NCBI GenBank assembly: GCA_021792635.1
Contig: JAJYUH010000002.1
Span: forward strand, 305,548-369,547
Direction: 5' to 3'
From: Natronospirales bacterium
GTDB taxonomy: Bacteria > Pseudomonadota > Gammaproteobacteria > Natronospirales > REEB76
DNA length: 64,000 nucleotides
Shown in pieces: positions 47,915 through 56,884 of the stretch (the stretch's first letter is position 1; each line of letters begins with the position of its first letter). Below the pieces are notes generated by a model, which ran no database searches, was not told the DNA's origin, and saw only the letters and a list, made by a program, of their open reading frames with translations. The position numbers and the translations under genes are program-made.

Positions 47915-48706
47915 TTACTGTCTGTGGTATTGCAGGCCAAGTCGTTTGTAGAGAGCGGCACGGAAGACACGGATACGTTGTGCATTCCTGCCCACATCGC
48001 TTGTGCCTATGCGCGATTCGGAGCGCATATCCAGACGGGCACCTGTGCCATTCGGTACGATACGGATTACCACGTCATCCTTGAAACCGAACCAGAATGT
48101 GGTGGCGGTGGCTTCGATGATGCCGGTGGCGGGATCATTGGACACCAGCTTCCAGCCCCGGGCCTCTACGGTTTGCAGTGCAGCGGCGTATACCTGTGAC
48201 AGCGGCAGGGAGAACAGCATGGGCTGGATATCCGGGTAAGCCTTTTCCTGCAGGGCCGCAATCTTGGGGCCGCCATATACCGTCGAATTGGCCGCTCCCT
48301 TTCGGAGTGCCAGAATATCCGCCTGGAATTGCGGTGGGTTGGCCGTGTCGGTGGTGATGTCATGGATGGCGGGCACCGACTCGGCTTTCTTGAGCCACAT
48401 ATAGGGAACGCCCCAGGCGATCACACCCAGTGTGATACCGACAATGATACGGATGAAATATTCCCGCCGCCGCGCCGCCAGCAGCAGAATCAGGCCGATA
48501 ACGGTGATCAGCACGGCGAGCATACCGCCGTATGCGCCGTAGGTGATCATTCCGAAGGCGCCTCCGAGACCGACAATCCCAAGCCGGTACAGGGGGCCCG
48601 GCAACAGTACCGCGAGAATGGCCAGGATGCCGATGCTCATGCCCAACAGGGCAATACGCGGCGCCCAAAGAGCAAGGGGTAAATCGTTGCGGGACGGCTG
48701 GCTCAT
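47915..48706 (-). CDS. DUF1499-domain membrane protein
   Basis: A 263-residue protein with three hydrophobic segments in the N-terminal half (about 15-36, 42-72, 78-98) and a C-terminal DUF1499 domain with NPPQFQADILALRKGAANST, AALQTVEARGWKLVSNDPAT, GIIEATATTFWFGFKDDVVI and SRIGTSDVGRNAQRIRVF. Start ATG at 48706 has GGAG 8 bp upstream. It is the first gene of the co-directional run down to 42600, 61 bp before the oxidoreductase. The role of DUF1499 is not established. Confidence 0.85.
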   Translation of the reverse strand: MSQPSRNDLPLALWAPRIALLGMSIGILAILAVLLPGPLYRLGIVGLGGAFGMITYGAYGGMLAVLITVIGLILLLAARRREYFIRIIVGITLGVIAWGVPYMWLKKAESVPAIHDITTDTANPPQFQADILALRKGAANSTVYGGPKIAALQEKAYPDIQPMLFSLPLSQVYAAALQTVEARGWKLVSNDPATGIIEATATTFWFGFKDDVVIRIVPNGTGARLDMRSESRIGTSDVGRNAQRIRVFRAALYKRLGLQYHRQ

Positions 48707-49286
48707 ATTAAGTACTCCATGACAAGTGAGGTACGCGGACAAATGAATGGTAAACGGTGCATATTGGTATTCTGGCTCCGGCTCCGCCGGAAAGTTGCAA
48801 GAATACCCCTAAAAACAAAGCGGTCTGCGCCCTCCCGCAAGTCTACAATGTCTGCGCTTTAGCATTCAGCGGATTTCAGGTCATTTTCCATTGTTCGCAG
48901 CACAGCCATACTCATGGCTATGACCTGGTGTCATGGCAATCAGGGACCGCATACTGCACGTGCCACGCCAACATACACCTCCGAACACGGGGTCTTTGAC
49001 GCAGCGCTGTTCGCGGAAGGGAATCCCGGCAGACGGGCATGGTGAAAGGCAGGAGTGGCAGCTCAGGCCATAATCAATAAAGCACTTTAGATTATCTCTA
49101 TAATAAATTGTTTTAAATATCAATTTAATATCTTCTATATGCATCGTGCCTTCGCCGGGAAGTGACTCCATTTACAAGCCGCCGGTCAGACGCGACCCTG
49201 GCTCTACAGATTACGGTGCGTGCTACAGTGGAAGCCAAGCGCTCACTTGTGTGTTCAATTGACGCTCAAGACGCTGAGGAGTAATC
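48707..49286. other. 580-bp intergenic region with an AT-rich block
   Basis: No convincing gene is seen here. A block at about 49068-49142 is strikingly AT-rich for this genome and includes TATAAT at 49099-49104, a possible promoter for the Rieske gene, but without a matching -35. A GC hairpin with CCGG arms lies near 48778-48793. Remaining sequence holds no repeats or tRNA that I can support. Confidence 0.4.
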
Positions 49287-50828
49287 ATGTCCCACCCAAG
49301 CGCCCCCGCGGGGCCGGATTTCCGCAGCGGCGTTGATGCCGGCAGCCTCAAAACGGATCAGCCGCTGCTCGGTCATGTGGGCCAGGACGAAGTGGTGCTG
49401 GTACGGCACGCGGGTGAAATCTATGCCGTAGGCGCAACCTGCACCCATTATCATGGCCCGCTTGTCAAAGGCTTGGTGACGGGAGGTGCCATCCGCTGCC
49501 CTTGGCACCATGCCTGTTTCAGCCTGCGCAATGGTGAGGTACTCGCCCCACCCGCCCTAAATCCCATTCCCTGCTGGCGGATCGAGCAGCGGGGAGGCAA
49601 GGTTTACGTACGCGAGAAGCTCCCACCCCTTGTGCACAGCAGCCGGTCTCCCATGCGTCAGGCAGAACCACCGGCATCCGTACTGATCGTCGGCGGCGGG
49701 GCCGCGGGCGAGGCAGCAGCAGCGACATTGCGCTTCTGCGATTATCGCGGTCCTGTGACGCTGGTAAGCGCCGAAGACAATCTGCCCTGTGACCGGCCCA
49801 ATCTGTCCAAGGACTACCTGGCCGGTACGGCACCGGAGGAGTGGCTGCCATTGCGTTCCGAGAGCTTTTACCGGGAAAAACGCATCACACTGCTGCGCAA
49901 TCTGCGCGCCACTTCCATTGATGTGGTACAGCGCAAACTGCGTCTCGAAGATGGCCGTGAACTCGGCTATGCCGCACTGCTGCTGGCCACCGGTGCCGAA
50001 CCAATCCGCCTGACGCTGCCGGGTGCAGACCTGCCGCATGTCCATTATCTGCGCTCGGTGTCCGACAGCCGTTCCATTATCGCGGCTATAGAACAAGGTG
50101 CACGTCGTGCGGTCGTCATCGGTGCGAGCTTCATCGGTCTGGAAGTGGCCGCTTCGCTGCGCACACGCGGCGCGGAAGTGCAGGTGGTGGCGCCGGAAGC
50201 GCGCCCCATGGAACGTATCTTCGGTCCCCGTCTCGGCGATTTCATTCGTGCGTTGCATGAATCGAAAGGCGTGGTGTTTCATCTCGGCCAGAGCGTAACT
50301 GCCATCCGGCCGGAACAGGTGATGCTCAAGGATGGAGGGCAACTGGCAGCGGATTTGGTGGTAGTGGGTGTCGGCGTGCGGCCGCTTACCGCACTGGCGG
50401 AACAGGCGGGTCTGAATATTGACCGTGGTGTGCTCGTGAATGAGTACCTGGAGACCAGTGTGCCGGGAATCTATGCCGCGGGAGATATTGCGCGCTGGCC
50501 GGATGCGATGAGCGGCCTGCCCATCCGTGTGGAACACTGGGCGGTGGCGCAGCATCAGGGCCAGGTGGCAGCACGCAATATACTCGGTTACCGCGAGCGT
50601 TACACCGCCGTACCGTTTTTCTGGAGCCAGCATTACGACATCAGTCTCAACTACGTGGGGCATGCGGAGCAGTGGGACAGTGTTGACATGCAGGGTGATC
50701 CGGAAAAATCTGATTGCGCCTTCACCTACAAGCAGGCCGGGCGTGTGCTCGCCTTGGCGACCATATTCCGTGATCGCCACAGCCTGGAAATGGAAGTACG
50801 CATGGAACAACTGGCAGCGGACGCATAA
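49287..50828 (+). CDS. Rieske-domain FAD-dependent oxidoreductase, AIF-like
   Basis: A 513-residue fusion. An N-terminal Rieske 2Fe-2S domain (about 15-115) has the two ligand boxes CTHYHGPL and CPWHHACFSL. A pyridine nucleotide-disulfide oxidoreductase core follows: VLIVGGGAAGEAAAATLRFC, DRPNLSKDYLAG, VVIGASFIGLEVAASLRTRG and the C-terminal VNEYLETSVPGIYAAGDIAR. This resembles AIFM3/nitroredoxin reductase-type proteins that pass electrons from NAD(P)H. GAGG precedes the ATG by about 8 bp. It is monocistronic; the partner is unknown. Confidence 0.92.
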   Translation: MSHPSAPAGPDFRSGVDAGSLKTDQPLLGHVGQDEVVLVRHAGEIYAVGATCTHYHGPLVKGLVTGGAIRCPWHHACFSLRNGEVLAPPALNPIPCWRIEQRGGKVYVREKLPPLVHSSRSPMRQAEPPASVLIVGGGAAGEAAAATLRFCDYRGPVTLVSAEDNLPCDRPNLSKDYLAGTAPEEWLPLRSESFYREKRITLLRNLRATSIDVVQRKLRLEDGRELGYAALLLATGAEPIRLTLPGADLPHVHYLRSVSDSRSIIAAIEQGARRAVVIGASFIGLEVAASLRTRGAEVQVVAPEARPMERIFGPRLGDFIRALHESKGVVFHLGQSVTAIRPEQVMLKDGGQLAADLVVVGVGVRPLTALAEQAGLNIDRGVLVNEYLETSVPGIYAAGDIARWPDAMSGLPIRVEHWAVAQHQGQVAARNILGYRERYTAVPFFWSQHYDISLNYVGHAEQWDSVDMQGDPEKSDCAFTYKQAGRVLALATIFRDRHSLEMEVRMEQLAADA

Positions 50829-50927
50829 TATATTTTCCTGAAGGGGTTTTACGTGACGGTATGAGATACTTAAAATTCCGGCTTTAACAGATTGTTTCAA
50901 TCGCTACCCGGCGCCAAGGAGATTTCG

Positions 50928-53114
50928 ATGTTGCCTCGCCTTCCGCATGCTCCATGGATTTTCGTCTTCATTGCTGCTGTTGCTTTATGCGGTGCCACAG
51001 GTTATGCGCAGCAGTCCAGTCAAAGTTTCACCATGCGGCAGGTTTTGGGCTATCCCTACCCATCCGACCTGATCTCTTTGCCGGATGGCAGCGCTATCGC
51101 CTGGGTTTTGAATGAGCGTGGTGTGCGCAACATCTGGGTCGCCCGTGGTCCGGATTACCGGCCGCGGCTGCTTACCCGCTACACCCGGGATGATGGACAG
51201 GAGCTTACCAATCTGAGCTTCTCGCGCAATGGCAAATACCTCATCTATGTGCGTGGCGGCGATCACGATGCCAACTGGCCGGAGGCACTGCAGCCGGATC
51301 CGGATTCGAGTCCGATTCAGCCACACATGCAGGTCTGGGCGGTATCGTTGACAACCGGTGAACCGCGGGTGCTGGGGGAGGGCGATACGCCGGTGATTTC
51401 ACCCGCTGGCAAGCGCGTGGCGTTTATTCATTACCCTGAGCAGTCCGTGTGGTGGGCGCCCATAGACGGCAGCCAGAAGGCGCAGCGGCTGTTTTTCGAT
51501 CGCGGGCAGGCGTCAGATCTGCAATGGTCACCGGACGGCAAGGCGCTGGCGTTTGTTTCCGGCCGCGGCGACCACAGCTTTATCGGAATATATCGCGATG
51601 ACAGCAGGCCGATCGAGTATCTGGCTCCGTCCACCTCGAATGACATCGAGCCGCGCTGGTCGCCGCACGGCGCGCGCATCGCCTTTGTGCGCCTGCCGGG
51701 AAACGGCGGGCCGCCCCAGTCCATCCTGGAGTGGCACCGGCTGCCCTGGTCCATCTGGGTGGCGGATGTGCACACCGGCAAAGGTGCGCGTATTTGGCGG
51801 AGCCCGGACACGTTGCGCGGCTCCTTCCCGCAACAGGGGGGCGATGTGGGCCTGCACTGGGCAGCGGGGAACCAGTTGGTGTTCGTTTCCCAGATGGACA
51901 ACTGGCCGCATCTTTATACGGTATCCGCCAGCGGCGGCGCGGCGCGGCTGCTTACTCCCGGCAGCTTCATGCTTGGGGATATGACGGTTACGCCGGACCG
52001 GAAATCCGTCATTTATACCGCCAACACCGGCACCACACCGGAAGATGGTGATCGCCGTCACCTGTACCGCGTATCGGTACCGGGCGGCGTACCGCAAGCC
52101 GTCACTTGGGGCGAGCATAGCCAGTGGAGCCCGGTGGTGACGGATAAAGGTCGGGTACTGGCGTTTATGGATGCGGGTCCCCGGCAACCGCCGCTGGTCA
52201 TGCTCGGCCAATGGCGGCGGCATGCATGGCACACGCTGGACCGCGACCAGTTGCCGAATGATTTTCCGACGACAGAACTAGTGGTGCCGAAAGAGGTGAC
52301 TTTCCGCGCCAGTGACGGCTGGCTGATCCACGGTCAGGTGTTTGAAAAGAATAACGGCGCCGGGGAAAAACCGGCCATCATTTTTGTGCACGGCGGGCCG
52401 ATGAGGCAGATGCTGGTGACGTGGCAAACCATGGACTATTACAGCAATGCCTACGCCGTAAACCAGTATCTCGCCAATCATGGCTTCATCGTGCTGTCCG
52501 TCAATTATCGCCTGAGTACCGGTTACGGCCATGATTTCCATTATCCGGCCCATTGGGGGCCCACCGGTGCCTCGGAGTACAAGGATGTACTCGCGGGAGC
52601 ACACTTCCTGCAAAGGGATGCGCAGGTGGATGCCAGGCGCATTGGTATATGGGGCGGTTCCTACGGTGGCTATCTCACGGCACTGGCACTGGCACGCAAC
52701 TCCGATATATTCAAGGCCGGCGTGGATTTTCACGGTGTGCATGACTGGTCCATGTTCATCAACGACTGGTTTGGGAAGCCCATACGGCGCTACCAGATGC
52801 CCGATATGAAGAAAATCATGCGCATCGCCTGGGAATCTTCGCCGGATTCGGAGATCGCCAAATGGAAATCGCCGGTACTGCTCATCCAGGGCGATGATGA
52901 CCGCAACGTGCATTTCCACCAGATGGTGGACCTGGTACGGCGTTTGCAGTTACGGCACGTGCCGTATCAGGAAATCGTGATTCCCAACGAAATACACGGC
53001 TTCCTGCGTTATCACTCCTGGCTGGTATCGGATCAGGCGACGGTGAGGTTTTTCGCACAGCAGCTTCTGCATAAAAGAGCTGGGCGGCGCGTGGAATTGC
53101 CTCACACTCCATGA
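50928..53114 (+). CDS. Secreted S9-family prolyl oligopeptidase-like peptidase
   Basis: A 728-residue protein with a Sec signal peptide (hydrophobic core WIFVFIAAVALCGATGYA). A WD40-like beta-propeller (about 40-450) with TolB-type repeats such as DLQWSPDGKALAFVSGRG precedes an alpha/beta-hydrolase domain. The catalytic triad is visible: Ser in IWGGSYGGYLTALALAR, Asp in LLIQGDDDRNVHF, and His in IPNEIHGFLRY. It likely cuts short peptides in the periplasm or outside. Start ATG 50928 with AAGGAG upstream. Overlaps dadA by 4 bp. Confidence 0.93.
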   Translation: MLPRLPHAPWIFVFIAAVALCGATGYAQQSSQSFTMRQVLGYPYPSDLISLPDGSAIAWVLNERGVRNIWVARGPDYRPRLLTRYTRDDGQELTNLSFSRNGKYLIYVRGGDHDANWPEALQPDPDSSPIQPHMQVWAVSLTTGEPRVLGEGDTPVISPAGKRVAFIHYPEQSVWWAPIDGSQKAQRLFFDRGQASDLQWSPDGKALAFVSGRGDHSFIGIYRDDSRPIEYLAPSTSNDIEPRWSPHGARIAFVRLPGNGGPPQSILEWHRLPWSIWVADVHTGKGARIWRSPDTLRGSFPQQGGDVGLHWAAGNQLVFVSQMDNWPHLYTVSASGGAARLLTPGSFMLGDMTVTPDRKSVIYTANTGTTPEDGDRRHLYRVSVPGGVPQAVTWGEHSQWSPVVTDKGRVLAFMDAGPRQPPLVMLGQWRRHAWHTLDRDQLPNDFPTTELVVPKEVTFRASDGWLIHGQVFEKNNGAGEKPAIIFVHGGPMRQMLVTWQTMDYYSNAYAVNQYLANHGFIVLSVNYRLSTGYGHDFHYPAHWGPTGASEYKDVLAGAHFLQRDAQVDARRIGIWGGSYGGYLTALALARNSDIFKAGVDFHGVHDWSMFINDWFGKPIRRYQMPDMKKIMRIAWESSPDSEIAKWKSPVLLIQGDDDRNVHFHQMVDLVRRLQLRHVPYQEIVIPNEIHGFLRYHSWLVSDQATVRFFAQQLLHKRAGRRVELPHTP

Positions 53115-54379
53115 CGAGCAGCGTTGCCGTTATCGGTGCAGGGCTGATCGGCACCACCACCGCCTGGTATCTTGCCGAGCGCGGCTTTGATGTCACGGTG
53201 CTGGACCGACGCGAAGGTCCTGCCCTGGAAACCAGTTATGCCAACGGCGGGCTGTTGACCCCCAGCGAAGCCGATCCCTGGAATGCGCCGGGCACATTGG
53301 GGCGTCTGCTGCGCTGGCTGGGACGGGAAGACTCGCCGTTGCTGCTGCGCCCCGCGGCGCTTCCCGGAATGCTGAGGTGGGGGATTGATTTTTTGCGCGC
53401 CTCGCGCCCAGTGCCGCACCGGCATTCCACGGAAGCCATTTTGCGGCTGGCTCTCTATAGCATCCATGCACTGAACGAGCTCAGGCACCAGCTGAATCTT
53501 GATTATGCTGCTCTCAGCAACGGCACGGTTAAGATATTCCGGGATTACCGCGCGCTGGAACAATCGCTGGAACTGGCGGAAGCACTGCGGCCATTGGGCT
53601 TGGAATCGCACCCGCTGAAACCCAGTGCCGCAGCCGCACTTGAACCATTACTGAGCGTTATTGCGGACCAATTAGCGGGAGCTATCCACTACCCGGCCGA
53701 TCAAAGTGGTGATGCGCATCTGTTCACCCTGGAGATGGCGAAGCATGCGGCGACGGCCGGAGTGAAATTTCGCTTCAATACCAGCGTGCAGGCCATACAC
53801 GCGGATGGTGCGCATATCGGGGGCCTGATAACACAGCAAGATGAAATCCATGCTGACATTTACGTTCTGGCCGCCGGCAGTTACACTCCGCTGCTGGTAC
53901 GTCCCCTGAAACTGCGGCTTCCGATCTACCCGGTCAAGGGATATTCGGTAACCATCGTGCCGGCCCAGGGTTATTCCCTGCGGGTACCGGTGGTGGACTC
54001 CGAGCAGAAGCTCGTGCTGACCCCGCTGGGCGACCGTTTGCGCATCGCCGGTACTGCCGAGTTCAATGGTTATGACATCACGCTCAACACCGCTCGCAGC
54101 GGCAGCATCCTTCGCCAAGCCATGGCCATTCTTCCCGGGCTTGCCGGACCGGTAGGGCAGGGTGGAGCAATCTCCTGGACCGGATTGCGCCCCATGACCT
54201 GTGATGGTCCACCTGTCTTGGGGGGAACCCCTTATGGCAACCTTTTCTTCAACACCGGACACGGTCCGCTGGGCTGGACGTTGTGTGCGGGTTCGGCACG
54301 CATCGTGGCGGATGCCATTGCAGGCAGGACTCCGGATATTGATCCCGGTGCCTACCGCTTCTCCCGTTTCATGCGCTGA
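53111..54379 (+). CDS. dadA: D-amino-acid dehydrogenase (DadA-type)
   Basis: A 422-residue flavoprotein of the DAO fold: N-terminal FAD-binding VIGAGLIGTTTAWYLAERGF, ETSYANGGLLTPSEADPWNAPG, the middle LPIYPVKGYSVTI, and C-terminal WTGLRPMTCDGPPVLGGTPY then NTGHGPLGWTLCAGSARIVAD. DadA oxidises D-amino acids to 2-oxo acids and feeds electrons to the respiratory chain. Its ATG overlaps the peptidase stop (ATGA), an unusual pairing. The alanine racemase often next to dadA is absent. Confidence 0.9.
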   Translation: MTSSVAVIGAGLIGTTTAWYLAERGFDVTVLDRREGPALETSYANGGLLTPSEADPWNAPGTLGRLLRWLGREDSPLLLRPAALPGMLRWGIDFLRASRPVPHRHSTEAILRLALYSIHALNELRHQLNLDYAALSNGTVKIFRDYRALEQSLELAEALRPLGLESHPLKPSAAAALEPLLSVIADQLAGAIHYPADQSGDAHLFTLEMAKHAATAGVKFRFNTSVQAIHADGAHIGGLITQQDEIHADIYVLAAGSYTPLLVRPLKLRLPIYPVKGYSVTIVPAQGYSLRVPVVDSEQKLVLTPLGDRLRIAGTAEFNGYDITLNTARSGSILRQAMAILPGLAGPVGQGGAISWTGLRPMTCDGPPVLGGTPYGNLFFNTGHGPLGWTLCAGSARIVADAIAGRTPDIDPGAYRFSRFMR

Positions 54380-54494
54380 TGACGCGCATTGAATATCTAC
54401 AGTTATAACGCTGATCAAGGCAAGCTTTATTTCGTGTTAAGCTTTCCACTGCGCATCGCCTATGCATTCCGGGCCGAAAAATTGAGCACAGAAC

Positions 54495-55709
54495 ATGCGA
54501 TATAAAGTTGATGCAGGCGACTTGAGAGTGGGCATGTACGTGGCGGAACTCGACAGACCATGGTTGGGTACCCCATTTCTTTTCCAGGGGTTTCTGATTG
54601 AATCCAGAGAGGATCTGGAACAGCTCAAAGCCATTTGTGTTTATGTTCTCGTGGATGAACTGAAATCCCAAGTCACGGTTGCGGGAGTGGGTAAACCGGT
54701 TGACGACAATGCAGCGGAGGCATCCGGAAAGCCACCCGTGCCAGGGAAACCGGCACATCCGCCCGCATTGGCTGATAATGCCAACCGTTTAACTACCACG
54801 CATGCCACCGCCCAACAGAGTGTCGGACAGCTGCTCTCCAATGCCAAAGAGGGCGGCAGTATAGATATCAGTGAATCAAAGACCATCGTTGAGCGGCTGG
54901 TGCGCCAATCCGCCAACCTGAACGTAATAATGCAGCTCGCCAATATAAGGCAGAAGCATGATTGGAATACCACGCATGCGCTGAATACGGCGATTTTTGC
55001 CATTGCTTTTGCACGTCATCTCGGCCACTCCGAGGACAGGCTGCGTTTGATTGGTCTTGGAGCAATTCTGCATGACATCGGTAAAACCCGTGTACCTGCC
55101 GAAATCCTCAACAAACCGGGCAAACTCACGGATGCCGAATCGGCAGTTCTGAAGCGTCACCCTGCTGACGGCTATGAAATGCTCAAGAATTCCTCCAATG
55201 TTCCTGACGAGGTATTGGAGATCATTCGCTGCCATCATGAGCGTATCAACGGCAGCGGATATCCACACGGTTTGCGGGGTGACGAACTGCCGGTTTCAGT
55301 ATGTATCACGGCTGTAGCAGATGCCTATGAAACGCTCACAGCCGATAAGCCATATCAGGCTGCGATCATGCCAGTTGATGCGCTACAGCGTTTACGCGCC
55401 TCGGGTGCAGAGGAATTCGGGCAAGAGCTGATACAAGAGTTTGTCCGTTTCATCGGACTTTATCCCATCGGTAGCCTGGTTAAACTGAATTCCGGAGAAA
55501 TCGCCGTTGTTATATCTTCGGACCCCAAAAAACGGCTGCGGCCCATGATCATGATGATTCGAGACGGGCAGGGTATGAATGTCCACCCGCGCAGGCTTAT
55601 TAATCTGGCGGCACTACCTGAAGAAAAACTATCAATCAATACAATAATTGACCCAAAGCAGCATGGCCTTGATATCTCCATGCTGCTGGCGGAGGCACTG
55701 AACCATTGA
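54495..55709 (+). CDS. HD-GYP cyclic di-GMP phosphodiesterase
   Basis: A 404-residue protein. The N-terminal domain (residues 1-125) begins KVDAGDLRVGMYVAELDRPW, a DUF3391-type cap. The HD-GYP domain (about 150-320) shows AILHDIGKTRVPAEILNKPG, HHERINGSGYPHGLRGDELP and TADKPYQAAI. The HD and GYP residues are intact, so it should hydrolyse cyclic di-GMP. No membrane segment is seen. It is monocistronic, 115 bp after dadA. Confidence 0.93.
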   Translation: MRYKVDAGDLRVGMYVAELDRPWLGTPFLFQGFLIESREDLEQLKAICVYVLVDELKSQVTVAGVGKPVDDNAAEASGKPPVPGKPAHPPALADNANRLTTTHATAQQSVGQLLSNAKEGGSIDISESKTIVERLVRQSANLNVIMQLANIRQKHDWNTTHALNTAIFAIAFARHLGHSEDRLRLIGLGAILHDIGKTRVPAEILNKPGKLTDAESAVLKRHPADGYEMLKNSSNVPDEVLEIIRCHHERINGSGYPHGLRGDELPVSVCITAVADAYETLTADKPYQAAIMPVDALQRLRASGAEEFGQELIQEFVRFIGLYPIGSLVKLNSGEIAVVISSDPKKRLRPMIMMIRDGQGMNVHPRRLINLAALPEEKLSINTIIDPKQHGLDISMLLAEALNH

Positions 55710-55785
55710 GCTTGAATACTGCTTTCATATTTGTCCAAAGTTCTTGTTATGCGCCAACCATACGTACAGAACAGGGTGACAGACT

Positions 55786-56745
55786 ATGCGGCTGAATTTC
55801 AGTCAACGTGAGACCGCCTATGGGGCAATCCGCATCCTGTTCGGACTGGTATGCGCGACAAATGTACTTCTCCAGACTAACCCGGCCTATATCGAACATT
55901 TCCTGGGGAGCTTTGCGGCGGACTGGGTCAGCGGTCAGCCCCACTGGCTGACAGCCTACGGTCATTGGATGGCCGCCGGAGTGGCTGCTCTGGGTCCGGC
56001 TGCGGTGGCATGGGGGAGCGTGGTGATAGACGGTTTGCTGGCCGCCTCGCTGCTCAGCGGCATTGGGCTGCGGTATCTCGCATGGTTCGGAATTGTGTAT
56101 AACCTCTGGTTATGGTCCACCGTCGGCGGCCTGGGCGGCCCCTACACTGCGGGGGCAACGGATCCGGGCACCGCTATCGCTTACGCGCTCGTGTTTGTTT
56201 TCGTGATAGCCACCCGGGCATGGGAAGGTCTCAGCCTGCATAAAGGTACCCTTGTTCAAGGCGATTCAGCACGGGCCTTGAATACGGCACGCATCCTCTT
56301 CGGAATGCTCTGGGCATTTGACGCTTTCTGGAAGTGGCAGCCGTATTTCCTCGAACACGCGCTGCTCTATCTGCAGCAGGCACAAGCCGGTCAACCTGCA
56401 TGGGCGGCGTCCTACATAGGATGGTTTCTTGCGGCGTTTGGAGTGATCGGACCATTCGTTTTCGGTATCTTCGCCGCAGTGTGCGAAACGGCAATCGCTC
56501 TATCCCTGCTGACCGGCCGCTTCCTGCGCTGGATGCTGCCGTTCGGGATCATCTACAGCCTGGGGCTCTGGACCACCGCCGAAGGATGGGGCGGGCCTTA
56601 TGGCGCCGGCTTCACAGGCAACAAAGGTGATGTACTCGGAACCATCAATATTTATCTGTTCGCATTTTTCTTTCTGTTGGCATCCTGCATGCTTCCTTCA
56701 CGTCTGGCCGTAAGGGATGCATCGCCACCACGCCCGGTGCCATAA
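55786..56745 (+). CDS. Internally duplicated polytopic membrane protein
   Basis: A 319-residue hydrophobic protein with roughly eight membrane segments. It is made of two similar halves (about residues 10-145 and 165-305): each has RILFG, a GQPxW motif, a GP pair, a SLLxGxxLR loop and GGPYxAG followed by a helix. This suggests a DoxX/DoxD-like module duplicated in tandem. No catalytic residues are recognised. The gene ends directly before an RHS fragment. The function is unknown; a quinone-linked or vitamin K-type role is only a family guess. Confidence 0.8.
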   Translation: MRLNFSQRETAYGAIRILFGLVCATNVLLQTNPAYIEHFLGSFAADWVSGQPHWLTAYGHWMAAGVAALGPAAVAWGSVVIDGLLAASLLSGIGLRYLAWFGIVYNLWLWSTVGGLGGPYTAGATDPGTAIAYALVFVFVIATRAWEGLSLHKGTLVQGDSARALNTARILFGMLWAFDAFWKWQPYFLEHALLYLQQAQAGQPAWAASYIGWFLAAFGVIGPFVFGIFAAVCETAIALSLLTGRFLRWMLPFGIIYSLGLWTTAEGWGGPYGAGFTGNKGDVLGTINIYLFAFFFLLASCMLPSRLAVRDASPPRPVP

Positions 56746-56748
56746 ATA

Positions 56749-56875
56749 GGACTGCGACCTGAGCCAGAACACGATCTCCACGCTCAAGAACTACACCGAC
56801 CGGGGCTATACCGACCAGGAGCAGCTCGACAACCTGAGCCTGGTGGACCTGAACGGCCGGGTCTATGACCCGACC
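56749..56875 (+). pseudogene. RHS core remnant, copy 1
   Basis: This segment matches 59032-59158 at the same length (127 bp, about 11 mismatches). It encodes LSQNTISTLKNYTDRGYTDQ and LSLVDLNGRVYDPT, an RHS-repeat core fragment. It has no start, follows the stop of the membrane-protein gene, and ends near the left inverted repeat of the transposase unit. Most differences between copies are silent. Confidence 0.9.
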
Positions 56876-56884
56876 ATCAGGAGG

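Noticed and set aside
49557..50900. 447-codon open frame on the minus strand opposite the Rieske-FAD gene
   Set aside because: The plus-strand product has clear Rieske and FAD motifs; the antisense product is His/Arg-rich with no family features, a GC-driven shadow.
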